Assembly: GCF_027596085.1 (NCBI RefSeq) | Contig: NC_072453.1 | Location: 10,289,948-10,353,947, forward strand | DNA: 64,000 nt | Origin: Anoplopoma fimbria | Taxonomy: Eukaryota; Chordata; Actinopteri; Perciformes; Anoplopomatidae | Reading direction: 5' to 3' | Shown here: piece by piece, positions 52,210 to 63,748 of the stretch | Layout of the letters: each line of letters starts with the position of its first letter | Position numbering within the stretch: the stretch's first letter is position 1 | Made by a program: the position numbers and the translations under genes | The notes under the pieces: model-generated | Database searches by the model: none | What the model saw: the letters and a program-made list of their open reading frames with translations, nothing else | Told to the model about the DNA's origin: nothing

Positions 52210-54155
52210 ATGTGTTATTTCATGTTCTTGTGAGGTGATGAGGGCAGTCGGAGGGTGTACCAGGAAATGTTCTGTATTCTATGGGAGATTTCCTGGAAGA
52301 GAGACAAAGAAGAGTCTGGAGACTGTTGATACACACTCTAAACTTTATTTAACTATACATCAAAAATAATATTGGATCTATTTGAATAAAGGTGAAGCAT
52401 TTGCTTGTCCTGTGAGCCAGCCGGTTATATTTATTCCACACACATCATGACGTTGGATAACAGCAGGAACACACAATTCAATCAGGTTCATTAACTCATG
52501 CAAACACATTTATCGATCCGAGCTCTCTGACATCAGATGGCTGAATTCATCAAGGTCATCAGAGGAGACAGAGATCATTCGTCCTGATTGCAGTTATCTG
52601 TTTCCTACGATGCTGATTTATCTTCAGTATCTCTCAGAGCGGAAAACACTACAGTATGCTGTAATTAAATCACATTACATCCTCTAAGTACAGAACCGGA
52701 GGGGTTTAACACAGTGCAGCGTTTATGCTTGGGTGAAGAGTATCCAGGTATTCCTTTGGTTTAACCTTTGCAACAGAAAAGTAGTCCTTCCACCAAGACA
52801 CACAGGCGTGCAAGATGTTGTGTGTATCGAGACTAAAGTATCACGAGTAGAATACAATATATGGAGACAGAGTCATAATATTAGCTTAAAAAAAAAGTAC
52901 ATTGAGTATAATATTAAATAAATACTGTGTTATACAAGTATCAGGCAAAATGTGGATTGAGTATTTTATTCTATTTTATTTGATCCATTATGTAATCCAT
53001 TATGTACATCCCTCTGATCAAACAAACACACAAACAAACCTCGATCCACTCACGCTCATATTTCATGGTCTTTATTGAACCGGCTACTAACCGCTGTGGT
53101 CAAGAGGTCGGACTGTGATTAATAGGCGATCCGACTGCTGTGGCCTGATAACCTCTGAGTCTCTGAGGAGGTGATTCAAGGCCACATCAGCAGGCTCTAC
53201 TGTGTGTTTTATTTTATCCGTGATTCTCACTTTGAACATGATGGACGGAGCATTAAAAGTTCTGCAAAACTACTGCTGCATACCAGATAAGACATGTGAG
53301 AAGATAAATGGAATATGCAACAATATGCTTTGTCTTTTTTTCACCTTTTCTGTGCAGCTGCTTGTGTGATAATGTTCTGGCTCTGACGTCTATTTATTAT
53401 ACAGAGGGAACCAGTAACAGGACCGATATATCATGAGAGGTCTGCAAGGTGAGAAGAGGACATGCAGCTCTTCACTGTCGGCCTGGTTTAGATTTATTAT
53501 TAATCAAGTAGCTCCTCGTGAGGCCAAAAGCTCCGTACTGTTGGACGGATCCATAGATATGCTGTGTGTGATTCATGGTGGATGGAGGGATTTTTATTTG
53601 AGGATGATGAGGGGATAAGAAGCACCTACAAACAATGATGTCTTATTAAAAATGATTAAAGTTACGGTTTATAACGACTGTTTAATGACTTATTTTCATA
53701 AATTATAACTGTAATAACAACATTATGCTGACAAACTTCATTCCTGAGATCTGGAAAAGTCTGAGGGGACAAGAAACACAACATTGTTGATTTCTTTGAT
53801 TGTAATTTCTATGCTGAAATTATTATTTTGATTGAGTTTTTTTGTTGGTCTTAACAGATGGGAGCTGCTCTTACAAACATACCATGAAGTCTTTGTTGCA
53901 CTTTTATGTTTTATTCATAGCGAGGGTGGGAAATCTTTTGGTTGTATTTGTTGAAATTCTTTTTTCTTTTATCTTTAATTCTCTGACTTTCCTGACGTGC
54001 AAACTCATCTCTTAGGTTTTTAGTTATTAATTAAATTATTCTATTTTGTATTACTGTTTTATCCTTTTACTTTTCTATGATAACATATATATATATATAT
54101 CAGATAGAAAGAAAGAAACATGGCTTGATGTCCTTCATCACCCTGCAGCCATATT

Positions 54156-54201
<46 letters not shown>

Positions 54202-54960
54202 TAACACACACAAACAAACACTCTCCTTGTATGAAACGTTCGAGGAAAATCTGCAGATGTTCTTTCTGCATTCGTCTGTTCATAATAAAGATATTATAAC
54301 ACCAAAGCCCTGTATAAGCCTCAGCAGGCTGTCTGATCCGGAGGAATAGGCTGTGCGTCCAGGGGAATATGGAAGCAGCAGTGTCAGGAGTGTGGGACGC
54401 GTCTCACTGTGAGAGCTAATTGGTGCTTGAAACCAGCAGCTGCATCCTGCTGATAGCGCACGTATCCAAGACACCGAGCAGTTTGTCCAATTAGTCAGTG
54501 ACACACAAACACGGTGTGATATAGAGCTCAGGAGAGAACTGCTGTGAACTATCTGAAATGGCACAAAATGGCACGAGAAGAAGCTGCTGTGAGAAGCAGC
54601 CTTTGATATATTTTAATGCTGCTCAGGTTCTCTCAACACAGAGTACATAATGTCATCAACACTCTCCACACGGAGCAATAGAAAGCTTATTCAAACACCC
54701 TCACCAGTGTTTATTTAAATGGGTGTACAGTTTTACCATTGCTTGTTTATATATTGCAGTAGGGGACTGTAAAGTACAACATAAATCAAAGTAGTGGAGT
54801 AAAAGTATACAGTACGGTAACTTAAAGCTGCATTAAAAAAAATATTTGGGCCACTTGTGGGCTAATTTACGGCGATCCTGGGAGATCAACGCACTGCAAA
54901 TGAAAAAAACACGTTGCAAACACAGCTTAACAATGTCCGATAGCTGACTTCAATAAGCTT
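52210..54960. other. Intergenic, no gene recognised
   Basis: AT-rich, with (TA)n at 54082-54100 and (TC)n at 54159-54195. Short ORFs lack any recognisable similarity. Confidence 0.5.
54159..54195 (+). repeat. (TC)n microsatellite
   Basis: About 18 uninterrupted TC units. Confidence 0.97.
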
Positions 54961-54966
54961 GTAAAT

Positions 54967-55427
54967 ATAGGCTGTATATAAGAAGTGGACGTAGTCATCG
55001 TGATATCTCTCATTGGTTTGTGGACTCCAGTTCTGAAAAGTGAAGCCAATGCTTCATGTCTTAAAGCTGCATTCTCTCTACTGTCCATCAGGGGGCGACT
55101 CCTCTGGTTGTATAGAAGTCTATGAGAAAATGACTCTACTTCTCTCTTGATTTATTCCCTCAGTAAACATTGTAAACATGAGTTTATGGTCTCAACCTCT
55201 AGTTTCAAGTCTTCTTCAATACAGCATGATGTGTATTTAGTAAATGATGGTCCATTTAGAGTCAAACAGACCATAAAGCAGGGTATGCTTTAGGGCGGGG
55301 CTACACAATGATTGACAGGTCGACACCAGAGACGTATACAGCGTCTCTACCTCATGAGTCCAAAAAAGAAGCGGTATAATGGGCGTGGCAAAACATCATT
55401 CCACAAACCTATTATATACAGCCTAGG
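54967..55427 (+). mobile_element. TIR element copy 6, best-preserved ends
   Basis: Left end TAGGCTGTATATAAGAAGTG; right end ...TTATATACAGCCTA. These are inverted repeats of each other, flanked by TA, which suggests a TA target duplication. The body matches the other copies. Confidence 0.85.
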
Positions 55428-55659
55428 GTATTAGTGTAGCTTTAACACTGACATACCACTACCTCAAAGCTTGTTTTAAAGTATCGGCTTTAGTAAATGT
55501 ACTTTATTTTCCATGACAGTATTTTTCTTTCCCTGTTGTTTACTCCTGTCAGGCACCGACTGATAAACTCAGCGTAGTTGGCAGCCAGACCAGAGCCCAG
55601 AACTCCGGCCCCTTCACAGAGTCAAAGCACCTCTGTCTCTCCAGAATAACACCCACCCA

Positions 55660-55705
55660 CCCCCCTACCTCCCCCCCCCCCCCCAAACCCCCCCCACCCG
55701 CCTCG
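55660..55705 (+). repeat. C-rich tract
   Basis: Two long C runs separated by AAA, within CCCACC repeats. The minus strand is correspondingly G-rich. Confidence 0.85.
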
Positions 55706-57590
55706 CTCCCACGGCTCAACCCTCTGCAGCCTCCAGTGACCACGGCCCTCCACTTCTCCGGCTCTCTCTCTCTGCTCGTGTCATCATACACATTTATGTT
55801 AAAGCTTTTTCATGATTGCAGAGAGTAAACCGAGCCCGTTGTTGATTAACAGCTTTACATCCTGCTGCTCACTCACAGGTCTGAGCAGTGCAGGTGTTTG
55901 GTGATCGAGGTGTTGATATCCGGGGCCTCTGATTGGCCGGTGCGCTTTCACCGAAAACACGCTATACATTCCTCATATGCAGTTACTCAACCGCCGCAGA
56001 CCTTTGCGTGACCTTCAGAATGATTTACCAGCAGCTCGACCTGACCTGAGCTCCGGGTAAACACAGAGAGGGGTTCAGTCAGAGGAGTGGATGAGCCTTT
56101 ATTTATCCGTTCAGTTCCGAAAACAGAAAAGTCTATTTACAAAACCCTTTAAATCAGGTTTGAGAGGCGTCTTGGTTCTCAGTAGCTCTTGTAGTTTTAC
56201 CTGGAACAGTTTGTCTCTTCCTCTGATCCTTTGTTTGCCTCGTCACCGTCACCTCCTCTGAGGGAGAGGCCTTCGTGGTATTATAAAGGTCATTATCAAA
56301 TTCTGAGACTGTGAGAATATGACACACACAACCGTGTTCAACTTAACATAAACAAATAAAAGAGGGTGTGACACACACCTGTAATGATCGCAAACCACAG
56401 CTGGACTCTACAACTGTAACAGTTCCTTTTTGATTTCATAAACTGTATTTATTTAAGATGATCAGATGAGCGATCACACCTCATAAGTCTCTGATATAAC
56501 CACATTAATTAATGACATTCACCTCATACTTTTGTTTTAAACTGAATCTAGCTTAATTCAATTCATCTGCTATAATCCTGACATAATGTTCAGAAGTAAA
56601 AAAAATATTATATCAATAAGAACATTCTATATAAATATATATATACACTATATATATACCAGTCCATATTTATATCATAAATTACAGAAGTATTACTAAA
56701 CAATAGACAGCTGATCATACCATACATCATATTTAATAAAATTTTGCTCCGAGGTGAGGATGTCTCATTTGTTAAATACCTGTTTCCTCGACTCCTCTCT
56801 CCTCTCCTCTCTTCCTCGCCTCCTCCGCTGCATCTCCCGTGGGTGGGACTAAGACGCGAGGCGAGGAGGCGAGGAAAGGAATCAATGAGGCACAACAAGA
56901 GGGAGAACCACTATGTCGAAATGTCTTCAGTAAAAAAGATCACTGCAGAAATGTGACAAACTTTAACAACACATATTGTTTCTTAAGCAGAACTGTATCT
57001 ACGTTTTCTTTGTTTCCTAATGCAGCTTCCCGTTTCAGCCTCCTGACGGACACACAAACAGGTTTCCACTGATTCCTGACCAGTAGCTATTTCAGGTGTG
57101 TCATGGACTTGTCACTTTGTGCAGTGTGGCGACTGCCGTCCACTCGGGGTCAGTGAACAGAGAGGTCTTTGTATGTTTAGGACAAAGCTACTGCTGTGAG
57201 TCAGAGAGGAAGACCTTGAGGAAGGACACCTGAGCAACAAATCACCTCACTGATACCTTTTTTAACGCAGCCGGTCACATATTGAGCTCTCCCTGTTAAT
57301 AAGGATTAAGGGAAGCTGTTTGCTCAGACTGTTGACACAGCTGTAGTTAGAAAACACTTCTTCATGCTGTAAGAACCACAACTGTATCAGAGGAACATTA
57401 CAGGAGACCAGATAACTTAAACTCTGCACACTCCTCTGCTGACGACAGAAATCAAACCCGTTGGATCTGATCTGAGGTCACCAATGTTACCAATGTTGTT
57501 TTACACTGATGCATTTCTAAAATTCTCTTTGTTTGGGTTGCATTCCTGGAAAACAGTTCCCATATATGTATATCGTTGCAGAATGTGCAA
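55700..57590. other. Intergenic, no gene recognised
   Basis: 56788-56890 has a polypyrimidine block and an imperfect inverted GAGGCGAGGAGGCGAGGAAA segment that may be a small repeat. Nothing else. Confidence 0.4.
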
Positions 57591-57960
57591 CACCCGCTCT
57601 TGAGGTCATTTTGTGTCTTTTTGTGGTCATTTTGTGGCTCTTAGTGGTTGTTTTATGTCTTTTTGTCATTGTTTTATGACTCTTTGAGGTCATTTATGTC
57701 TTTGTGTGGTCATATAGTGTCTTTTTGTGGTTGTTTTATGTCTTTTTGTGATTGTTTTGTGACTCTTTGAGGTAATTTATGTCTTGTTGTGGTCACATTG
57801 TGTCGTTTTGTGTAATTGTTTGGTCATTTTGAGTCTTTTTGCGTATGTTTTCCCCTTTCTGTAGTAGTTGTGCTCTCTTTGTGTCTCTTAGTGGGTATTT
57901 TAATGTCTATTTGCAGCTGTTTTGCATCTCTGTGTGGTTGTTTTGATCTCTCTGTAGTCT
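57590..57960 (+). repeat. Degenerate minisatellite ('ttttgtggtcattttgtgtc' type), about 22-bp period
   Basis: TTTTTGTGGT(C/T)(A/G)TTTT(G/A)TG(T/G)C(T/C) words recur some fifteen times with point changes. A common fish simple repeat. Confidence 0.8.
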
Positions 57961-58299
57961 CTTCCTGGTTCAACATGTCTCTTTGAGTGACATTTATGAA
58001 AGTCAGGAGGGACCGGACACTTTTGGCCTCTGGACCTGAGCCCGGTCGGCCCGTTCAGTAATCCATCACAGTAACAAGTTGTTAAAAATACTGCCGGGCC
58101 TTTTGTGCACACAGAGTTTCACCAGGATTATCAGGGTGAAGTTAATCCCTCTCATGCTGAACGCCTGCAGCCAGAGCAAAGCCCTGTGTAGTTTACGTCG
58201 GCCAGTGAAACCTTTAAAACATTTCTGAATTAGAATTCATCAATGAAGGTTTATCTCCTCTTTTATCTACAGAGCCAATCAAATCCCACCATGCTAGCA

Positions 58300-58600
58300 G
58301 CTAGTTTAGCGAGTAAGCATGCTAACATTTGCTATTAGGCACTAAACTCAAAGTACAGCCGAGGTTGATGGGAATGTTTGGGAAAGTTTTGCAGGTATTT
58401 GCTCACAAATATTTAACCTAATGATGACGCTAGAGTAAAAATTAGACGATCACCTAAAGATAATACAATCCATCCAGAGAGGAACATGAACGTCTGAACA
58501 AAATGACAATCAATCAATCCGGTAATTGTTGAGCCTATTTCACTCAAAACCACAAATGTCAACGTCATGGCTGCTCAATTAACAGTGAGCCAGTAGGTTT
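58300..58600 (+). repeat. Teleost dispersed repeat ('agcatgctaacatttgctat' type)
   Basis: 'gtaagcatgctaacatttgc', 'caaagtacagccgaggttga', 'tttgcaggtatttgctcaca' and 'cactcaaaaccacaaatgtc' occur in the order I recall for a repeat widespread in percomorph genomes. Confidence 0.65.
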
Positions 58601-59103
58601 CATTGTATAAGCACCATCAATATATCTATCAAATGTATCAACAATCTTAAAAGTAGTAGTGGTTTAGATGTTTTAATGTTGTTAAATGATGTTAAGTGTT
58701 GGATTGGCCTTTTCATGACTTCATAACTGTAAACATAATACTTTATAAGATATTAGGCAAAAGATTTGGCGTCTTTATACATACAATCTTTAAACTTCCT
58801 CGGAGAGAAATAATGTTGATCCTCCAGGATTTCCTTTAGAACTCCTGGGAGTCTTCAGGCTGCACTTTGGGAACCGCTGGGTCATGTGAAAAGTTTAAAA
58901 AGTATCAAACTGTATAAAAACATTCTCCCTCCCTGGAGTATTTGTCATGTGCCTGACTTAATCTATCTTTCCCTCAATCTGCAACCGAAGGGCCCCTCAG
59001 GAAACGCCTGCCGGAGGTGAAGCCGGGCTCCAGGATTTCCACAAGAAAAGGTGTTGAGGGAAACCTAATCCTGCAGCGGGGGGGGGGTTGATGGTTGTGT
59101 ACG

Positions 59104-59107
<4 letters not shown>

Positions 59108-59167
<60 letters not shown>
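59108..59167 (+). repeat. (GT)n microsatellite
   Basis: About 30 uninterrupted GT units. Confidence 0.97.
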
Positions 59168-59169
<2 letters not shown>

Positions 59170-59499
59170 AGGGGGCGTCCCTCTCAGCCTCCTCAGTGCC
59201 CACATACCCGACATACTTAAGACATTCTCTGAGCCGACCTACACAAGCTGATACCGGGCACTGCTGGATCATCTTAACCACGACCTATATCCAATCACAT
59301 CGTGTTGTGTCATATTGTAGTACCTGTAGTGAACCTCACAGCGAGTACACACAGTAGACTAGAGGAAGTATTCAGATACTTCAAGTAACTACAAGCAACT
59401 GAATTGAAAATGTTACTTAAAGCTGCACTACTGATTATTTTCACATCAACAACGGATCAAATGACTCAGTGTATATGAAAGGTGTTGCATAAATAAGGG

Positions 59500-59935
59500 T
59501 TCTTCTTGAAGGGCGGAGGTTCTTCCTGGAACAACTTACTTCTGAAGAACCCTTTTTATGAAGAAATAGCTTTTTCCAGGGTTCTTTGTAAGAATAAAGG
59601 TTATATTAAGAACCCAGATTATTTAAACAACCCTTTTTAGAAGAGAGTGTTTTATCAAGGGTTCTCTGTAAGACTAAAGGTTCAATTAAGAACCCTTTTT
59701 ATGCAAAGAACACCTTTTAGAAGAAATGGATTTTCAAGAGTTCTTTGTAAGACTAAGGGTTCCATTAACAACCCTTTTGATCCACAGAACCTTTTTAAGA
59801 AGACAGGGTTCTTTGTAAGACTAAAGGTTATATTAAGAACCCAGATTATCTAAAGAACCCTTTTTAGAAGAAAGGGGGTTTAGAAGGGTTCGTCGTCAGA
59901 CTAAGAGGTTCAATTGAGAACCTTTTTTATATAAA
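59500..59935 (+). repeat. Minisatellite, about 80-bp unit, five copies
   Basis: GGGTTCTTTGTAAGACTAAAGG-like starts (shortened here) occur near 59579, 59659, 59739, 59807 and 59886. Each is followed by TTAAGAACCC and AGAACCCTTTTTA. One unit is 68 bp, the others 79-80. Confidence 0.82.
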
Positions 59936-60862
59936 AAGTTGTTGAGAGCATGGGTGCAAAAACTGAGAACCAGGACTGTTGTGGGTTGAGCTGCACCACA
60001 TCAGACCCGGTCCTTCAGGAGTCTCATGAGGAACCCTTAGGGTGGGCTCTAGATGAAACTCTTGGAGTATAAATGGGTTCTTGGCAGAACCTGCTGGGTG
60101 GATTATTTTTAGCCTGGGTAGAAGGAAATTACAAAGCAGTAGAAAATGTTTAACAAACTTTTGTTTTTCATTTTGACTTCTCTACGGATGGTCTTTATCT
60201 TTGGTTCTAAGTAGAACCTTCTGAAAGGATTCCAGCTTTAACTTTTATAAAAGGTCTATTCTTTTGGTTTTACACTAACTTTCTCACTCTGACTGACTCT
60301 ATGACTGTAAAGACTATAACCAGACTGATATCATCATTATGACGTCAGCCTATAAATAGAATCAAATCTATTCTGCCCTTCTTGTATTTATGATGAAATA
60401 TGAGCCATCAGACCCGCCTCATGATAACAGAAACCTCTGTGGAATCTACTATGATAATAATAAAACCATTATCATAAGACTAAGCATGAATCATTGAGTC
60501 TATTTAAACTCACGTCTTTGTTCGTTCAGTCTGTGTACTCAGCTTCCTTTTATTTATTCCCTCTTCAGAGATTATTAGAGAACAATATCAGCAGCCTTTT
60601 AAATGGCGGTCGGCTTTTTGTGTCCTAATAAAGGTGTGCATTTCTACGAAGCGTGACTGAGGGGAGAGAAAAACCTCTCCTCGGGATGAAGTCACATTGT
60701 GATTCGGCCTCTGGTGAGATAACATGCCCCACCACACACCTGGTATCTCATGCCAGGCCGAGCAGCTGCCGTGTTTCCACACCGCGTTACCATGGATGTG
60801 GCTTGCAAACATTGAGGTCTGTGGGGAGCTCAGACTCTCTCGCTGCTTCTCTTCCATATACT

Positions 60863-60964
<102 letters not shown>

Positions 60965-60969
60965 CCTCC

Positions 60970-62190
60970 TCATGCATCGGTGACTGGGTCAAACAGTGAA
61001 GGAACTGGCAGGTTACGGTACAGAACAGTCGAACACACAAAGAAAAGAAACATCAAAAGAACAAATCTGCTTTACTTTGTTCGTAATGCTCTTTCAGTGC
61101 AGAGAGACAAACTTCATCTAAATCTAGGCCAGTGGAAATACCTCAAGGCTAAAAACCATCTACTGAGTCTCTAATAATGGTTTCTGCTTACATTATATCA
61201 CCAAAATATGATCTCAGCTACAATACAGGTGTATGGGAAACGTATCAGTTCACTATACAAAGTTACAAGAAAGTCCTGAGTCAAGTCCAAGTCCTGCAGG
61301 ATGTGTTTCGAGTCCTAAACTTGTCCTAAATTATTCACTCAAACAGAGTGACATTTATTATAGGACATTTACAGAAATATAGAATGATTTTAGAGTATAT
61401 ATATGAAACACTTTTTACCCAGTTAGCGTGCAGTCATTTGTATATTCTAAGCTTAATGTTTTGCATGTTGCCATCTGCTTTTTGATGCTCTTTGACTTTT
61501 TACATTCAAATGTGATAATCCGAGGTATGACTGTTGACTTTGTGCTTTACCTCTTTGCTTTAGCAGCATGAATGGCTGCGGCAGGACAGTTTTGGGTAGG
61601 GCCTTTTCCTGGACTCAGAGAGAATTTGTTTGAGGTGCTCTTTGGATAAGGAAAGAAATATGACGAGAAAACTCAAAAGCAATTTATTTTTAAAACAATT
61701 TAAAAGCCTTTATTGTTATGACATTTGCAACAAATAGACCTAGTTTTGTGTCTGTTTGGCTGGATTAAACATTTAGTTGCTCAGGTTCACCAGTTGATGA
61801 TACAGCCCTGACAAGGCACATAAAGTCTTCTCAGCTGCAAACAGTGCAATTAAGCGGTGCATGGCAACAATACAAAATAAACATGAACCAAAGCTACAGG
61901 GACTTCTTTAACTCAAAACAAAAACTCACTATCACATCATATTGTCTTTGATTAAAGGATAAATATTATGTTTTTATCATTTTCTTTCGGATATACATCG
62001 ATATGTTGTTCTTATCCTCTACTTATATGGCGTTTCTCTCCTGAATATGAGTTATGGCTTCATGTGACATTTGTATGATGAGCTTTATTGTGAGATTACA
62101 CAGGAAATACAGATGTAACACCGACACCTGCTGGACAAATATGGGAAATGCAGCTCGTCTTCTGAGAACCGCCCCCTGAAACTCTCCTAC
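60970..62190. other. Intergenic, no gene recognised
   Basis: TTTATT words at about 61709 and 62082 could be minus-strand poly(A) signals, but no minus-strand exon was found nearby. Confidence 0.4.
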
Positions 62191-62194
62191 GCTT

Positions 62195-62423
62195 CCTATT
62201 GGTTTACATTTTGAGGAGCGCTATCTGATTGGTCACATTATTTCCCCTCTCGGCCAATCAACGTATTTGTTTATTACCACACACAAAGGTCATGAAAATA
62301 TGAAGGGGACGTCGCTAGCCTGCTAGAACTTTACCGTCCAGGAGGGAACAACTATATGAAACCTACAGTTCAAGGATAATGAATGACACAGACATATAAC
62401 CGAGCTTCGTGTCTACTGCGACC
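62195..62423 (+). promoter_or_regulatory. oxld1: oxld1 promoter and 5' UTR with three CCAAT boxes
   Basis: ATTGG at 62198-62202 and 62228-62232 and CCAAT at 62254-62258 (NF-Y-type), evenly spaced about 30 bp apart and 165-225 bp before the start codon. No TATA box. Short upstream ORFs precede the start. Confidence 0.55.
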
Positions 62424-62474
62424 ATGCTGTGTTTGGGCGTAAATGTGGCCCGGTCCTCGGTGTCTTTGCAAAAG
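62424..62474 (+). CDS. oxld1: oxld1 coding exon 1
   Basis: 51 nt, 17 codons, [17 protein letters not shown]. The ATG has an ACC context (GCGACCATGC). The donor GTTGGT is weak but gives exact phase. Confidence 0.82.
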
Positions 62475-63748
62475 GTTGGTAGCTAAGCTAATGTTGCTAA
62501 AATAGCTCCTTTTGGTTTAGGTGTGCTAGTACCTGGACCAGAGCTACACTATATAACTGAAGTACAATACATGTTTATGTTTCCCTAATCACACTTTAAC
62601 TTTAGTGGGTTTTGACCCAAAGCACACATATAGATTCAACCAATGAAAACACAGCTTTGTGAGGAAACCCTTCCTTTAGACATGCATGAACTTTAGATTC
62701 AAGATTCAACTTTATTGACATGTGCACATAAGCACTGTGGAGGACGAAAAATGACATAAGTATAAATAAATAAATGCATAAATAATTGTATAATTAAATA
62801 CAGGAATAAATGCTTAAATAAATGTTTGAATGCAGAAATAAATAAGTCAAAGAATAATTAAATGCTGAAATAAATACAGTAATAAATAAATGCTTAAATA
62901 AATACTGAAATAAATAAATAAAAGTATAAATAAATAAGTAAATGCAGAAATAAAAATATAGAAATGAATACATTAATCTATAGATAAATAAATAAAAGTT
63001 AATAATCAAACAGGACATAAATAAATGCAGGATATGTATTTATTTATGTCCTGTTTGATTATTAACTTTTATTTATTTATTTTCACTTACATTTATTTAT
63101 TCATTTCTGTATTTATACATTTATTTAAGTATTTATTTATTCCTGTATTTATTTATACAATTATTTATGCATTTATTTATTTATACATGTGTAATTTTTC
63201 GTCCTCCATAAAGCACAAGCTACACTGCAAAATGATGAAGTGTGCTGTTGTCTCTAACTGAGAACAATAAAATATATTAATGCTTAAATAAAGCTCTTTG
63301 TGGTTTCAAAGTGTGATTATAAACAATCGTTTTTTATTCTGCTGTCTTTCAGCTGTGCATCCTCTCCCTGCTCCACATGAGACATCGGTCCTATCTCTGC
63401 CCGGTGCAGTCGTGGAGGAGAGGCCGACACAGCGGTGCCGTCCGCTGCCTCTCTGCTGGACCGGGTCCACCTGCTCCTCCGCCACCGACGGACTCCTCTG
63501 AGTGCTCTGAACCAGAACCCGGCAACACCCCCTCTGCCTGGTCTCCTGAGCTCGGTCCACCGCCGGCTCCCACCCACTGCTGCATGAGCGGCTGTCACAA
63601 CTGTGTGTGGATCGAACATGCAGAGCAGCTGCTGGCGTACTACCACGACGGAGGGGACCAGGCGCTCGCTGCCATAGAGGAGAACGTTCTGGATGAGAAC
63701 CTGAAAACCTACCTGAAGATGGAGATAAGACTCTTAAAAAAGACATGA
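62424..63748 (+). CDS. oxld1: Oxidoreductase-like domain-containing protein 1, complete
   Basis: Exons 62424-62474 and 63353-63748 join in phase 0 to 148 codons plus TGA, the same size as human OXLD1 (147). The N-terminus is basic and hydrophobic ([17 protein letters not shown], then [14 protein letters not shown]), suiting a mitochondrial targeting peptide. A Pro-rich linker ([12 protein letters not shown]) precedes the oxidoreductase-like domain at about 88-146: [20 protein letters not shown] with cysteines at 93, 94, 98 and 101, then [20 protein letters not shown]. Human has CCMSGCPNCVWVEY and EEHVADENLKAFLRMEIRL. The biochemical function is not established; the cysteine cluster suggests metal or redox binding. 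The intron carries a long inverted repeat. Confidence 0.94.
62738..63212. repeat. Long AT-rich inverted repeat (foldback) in oxld1 intron
   Basis: Outer ends GGAGGACGAAAAATGACA and the complementary TGTAATTTTTCGTCCTCC. The inner arms at 62984-63026 and 63038-63080 are perfectly complementary over 43 nt around an 11-nt loop. Between them are AAATAAATG-type repeats, with the left arm about 100 bp longer than the right. Confidence 0.9.
63353..63748 (+). CDS. oxld1: oxld1 coding exon 2
   Basis: 396 nt following CTGTCTTTCAG, with the whole oxidoreductase-like domain, ending [11 protein letters not shown]. No poly(A) signal was seen before the window ends. Confidence 0.96.
   Translation: MCILSLLHMRHRSYLCPVQSWRRGRHSGAVRCLSAGPGPPAPPPPTDSSECSEPEPGNTPSAWSPELGPPPAPTHCCMSGCHNCVWIEHAEQLLAYYHDGGDQALAAIEENVLDENLKTYLKMEIRLLKKT

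Noticed and set aside
62794..63261. Tyr/Leu/Phe-rich ORFs on both strands
   Set aside because: Translations of AAATAAATG/TTTATTTA repeats in the foldback, not membrane proteins.
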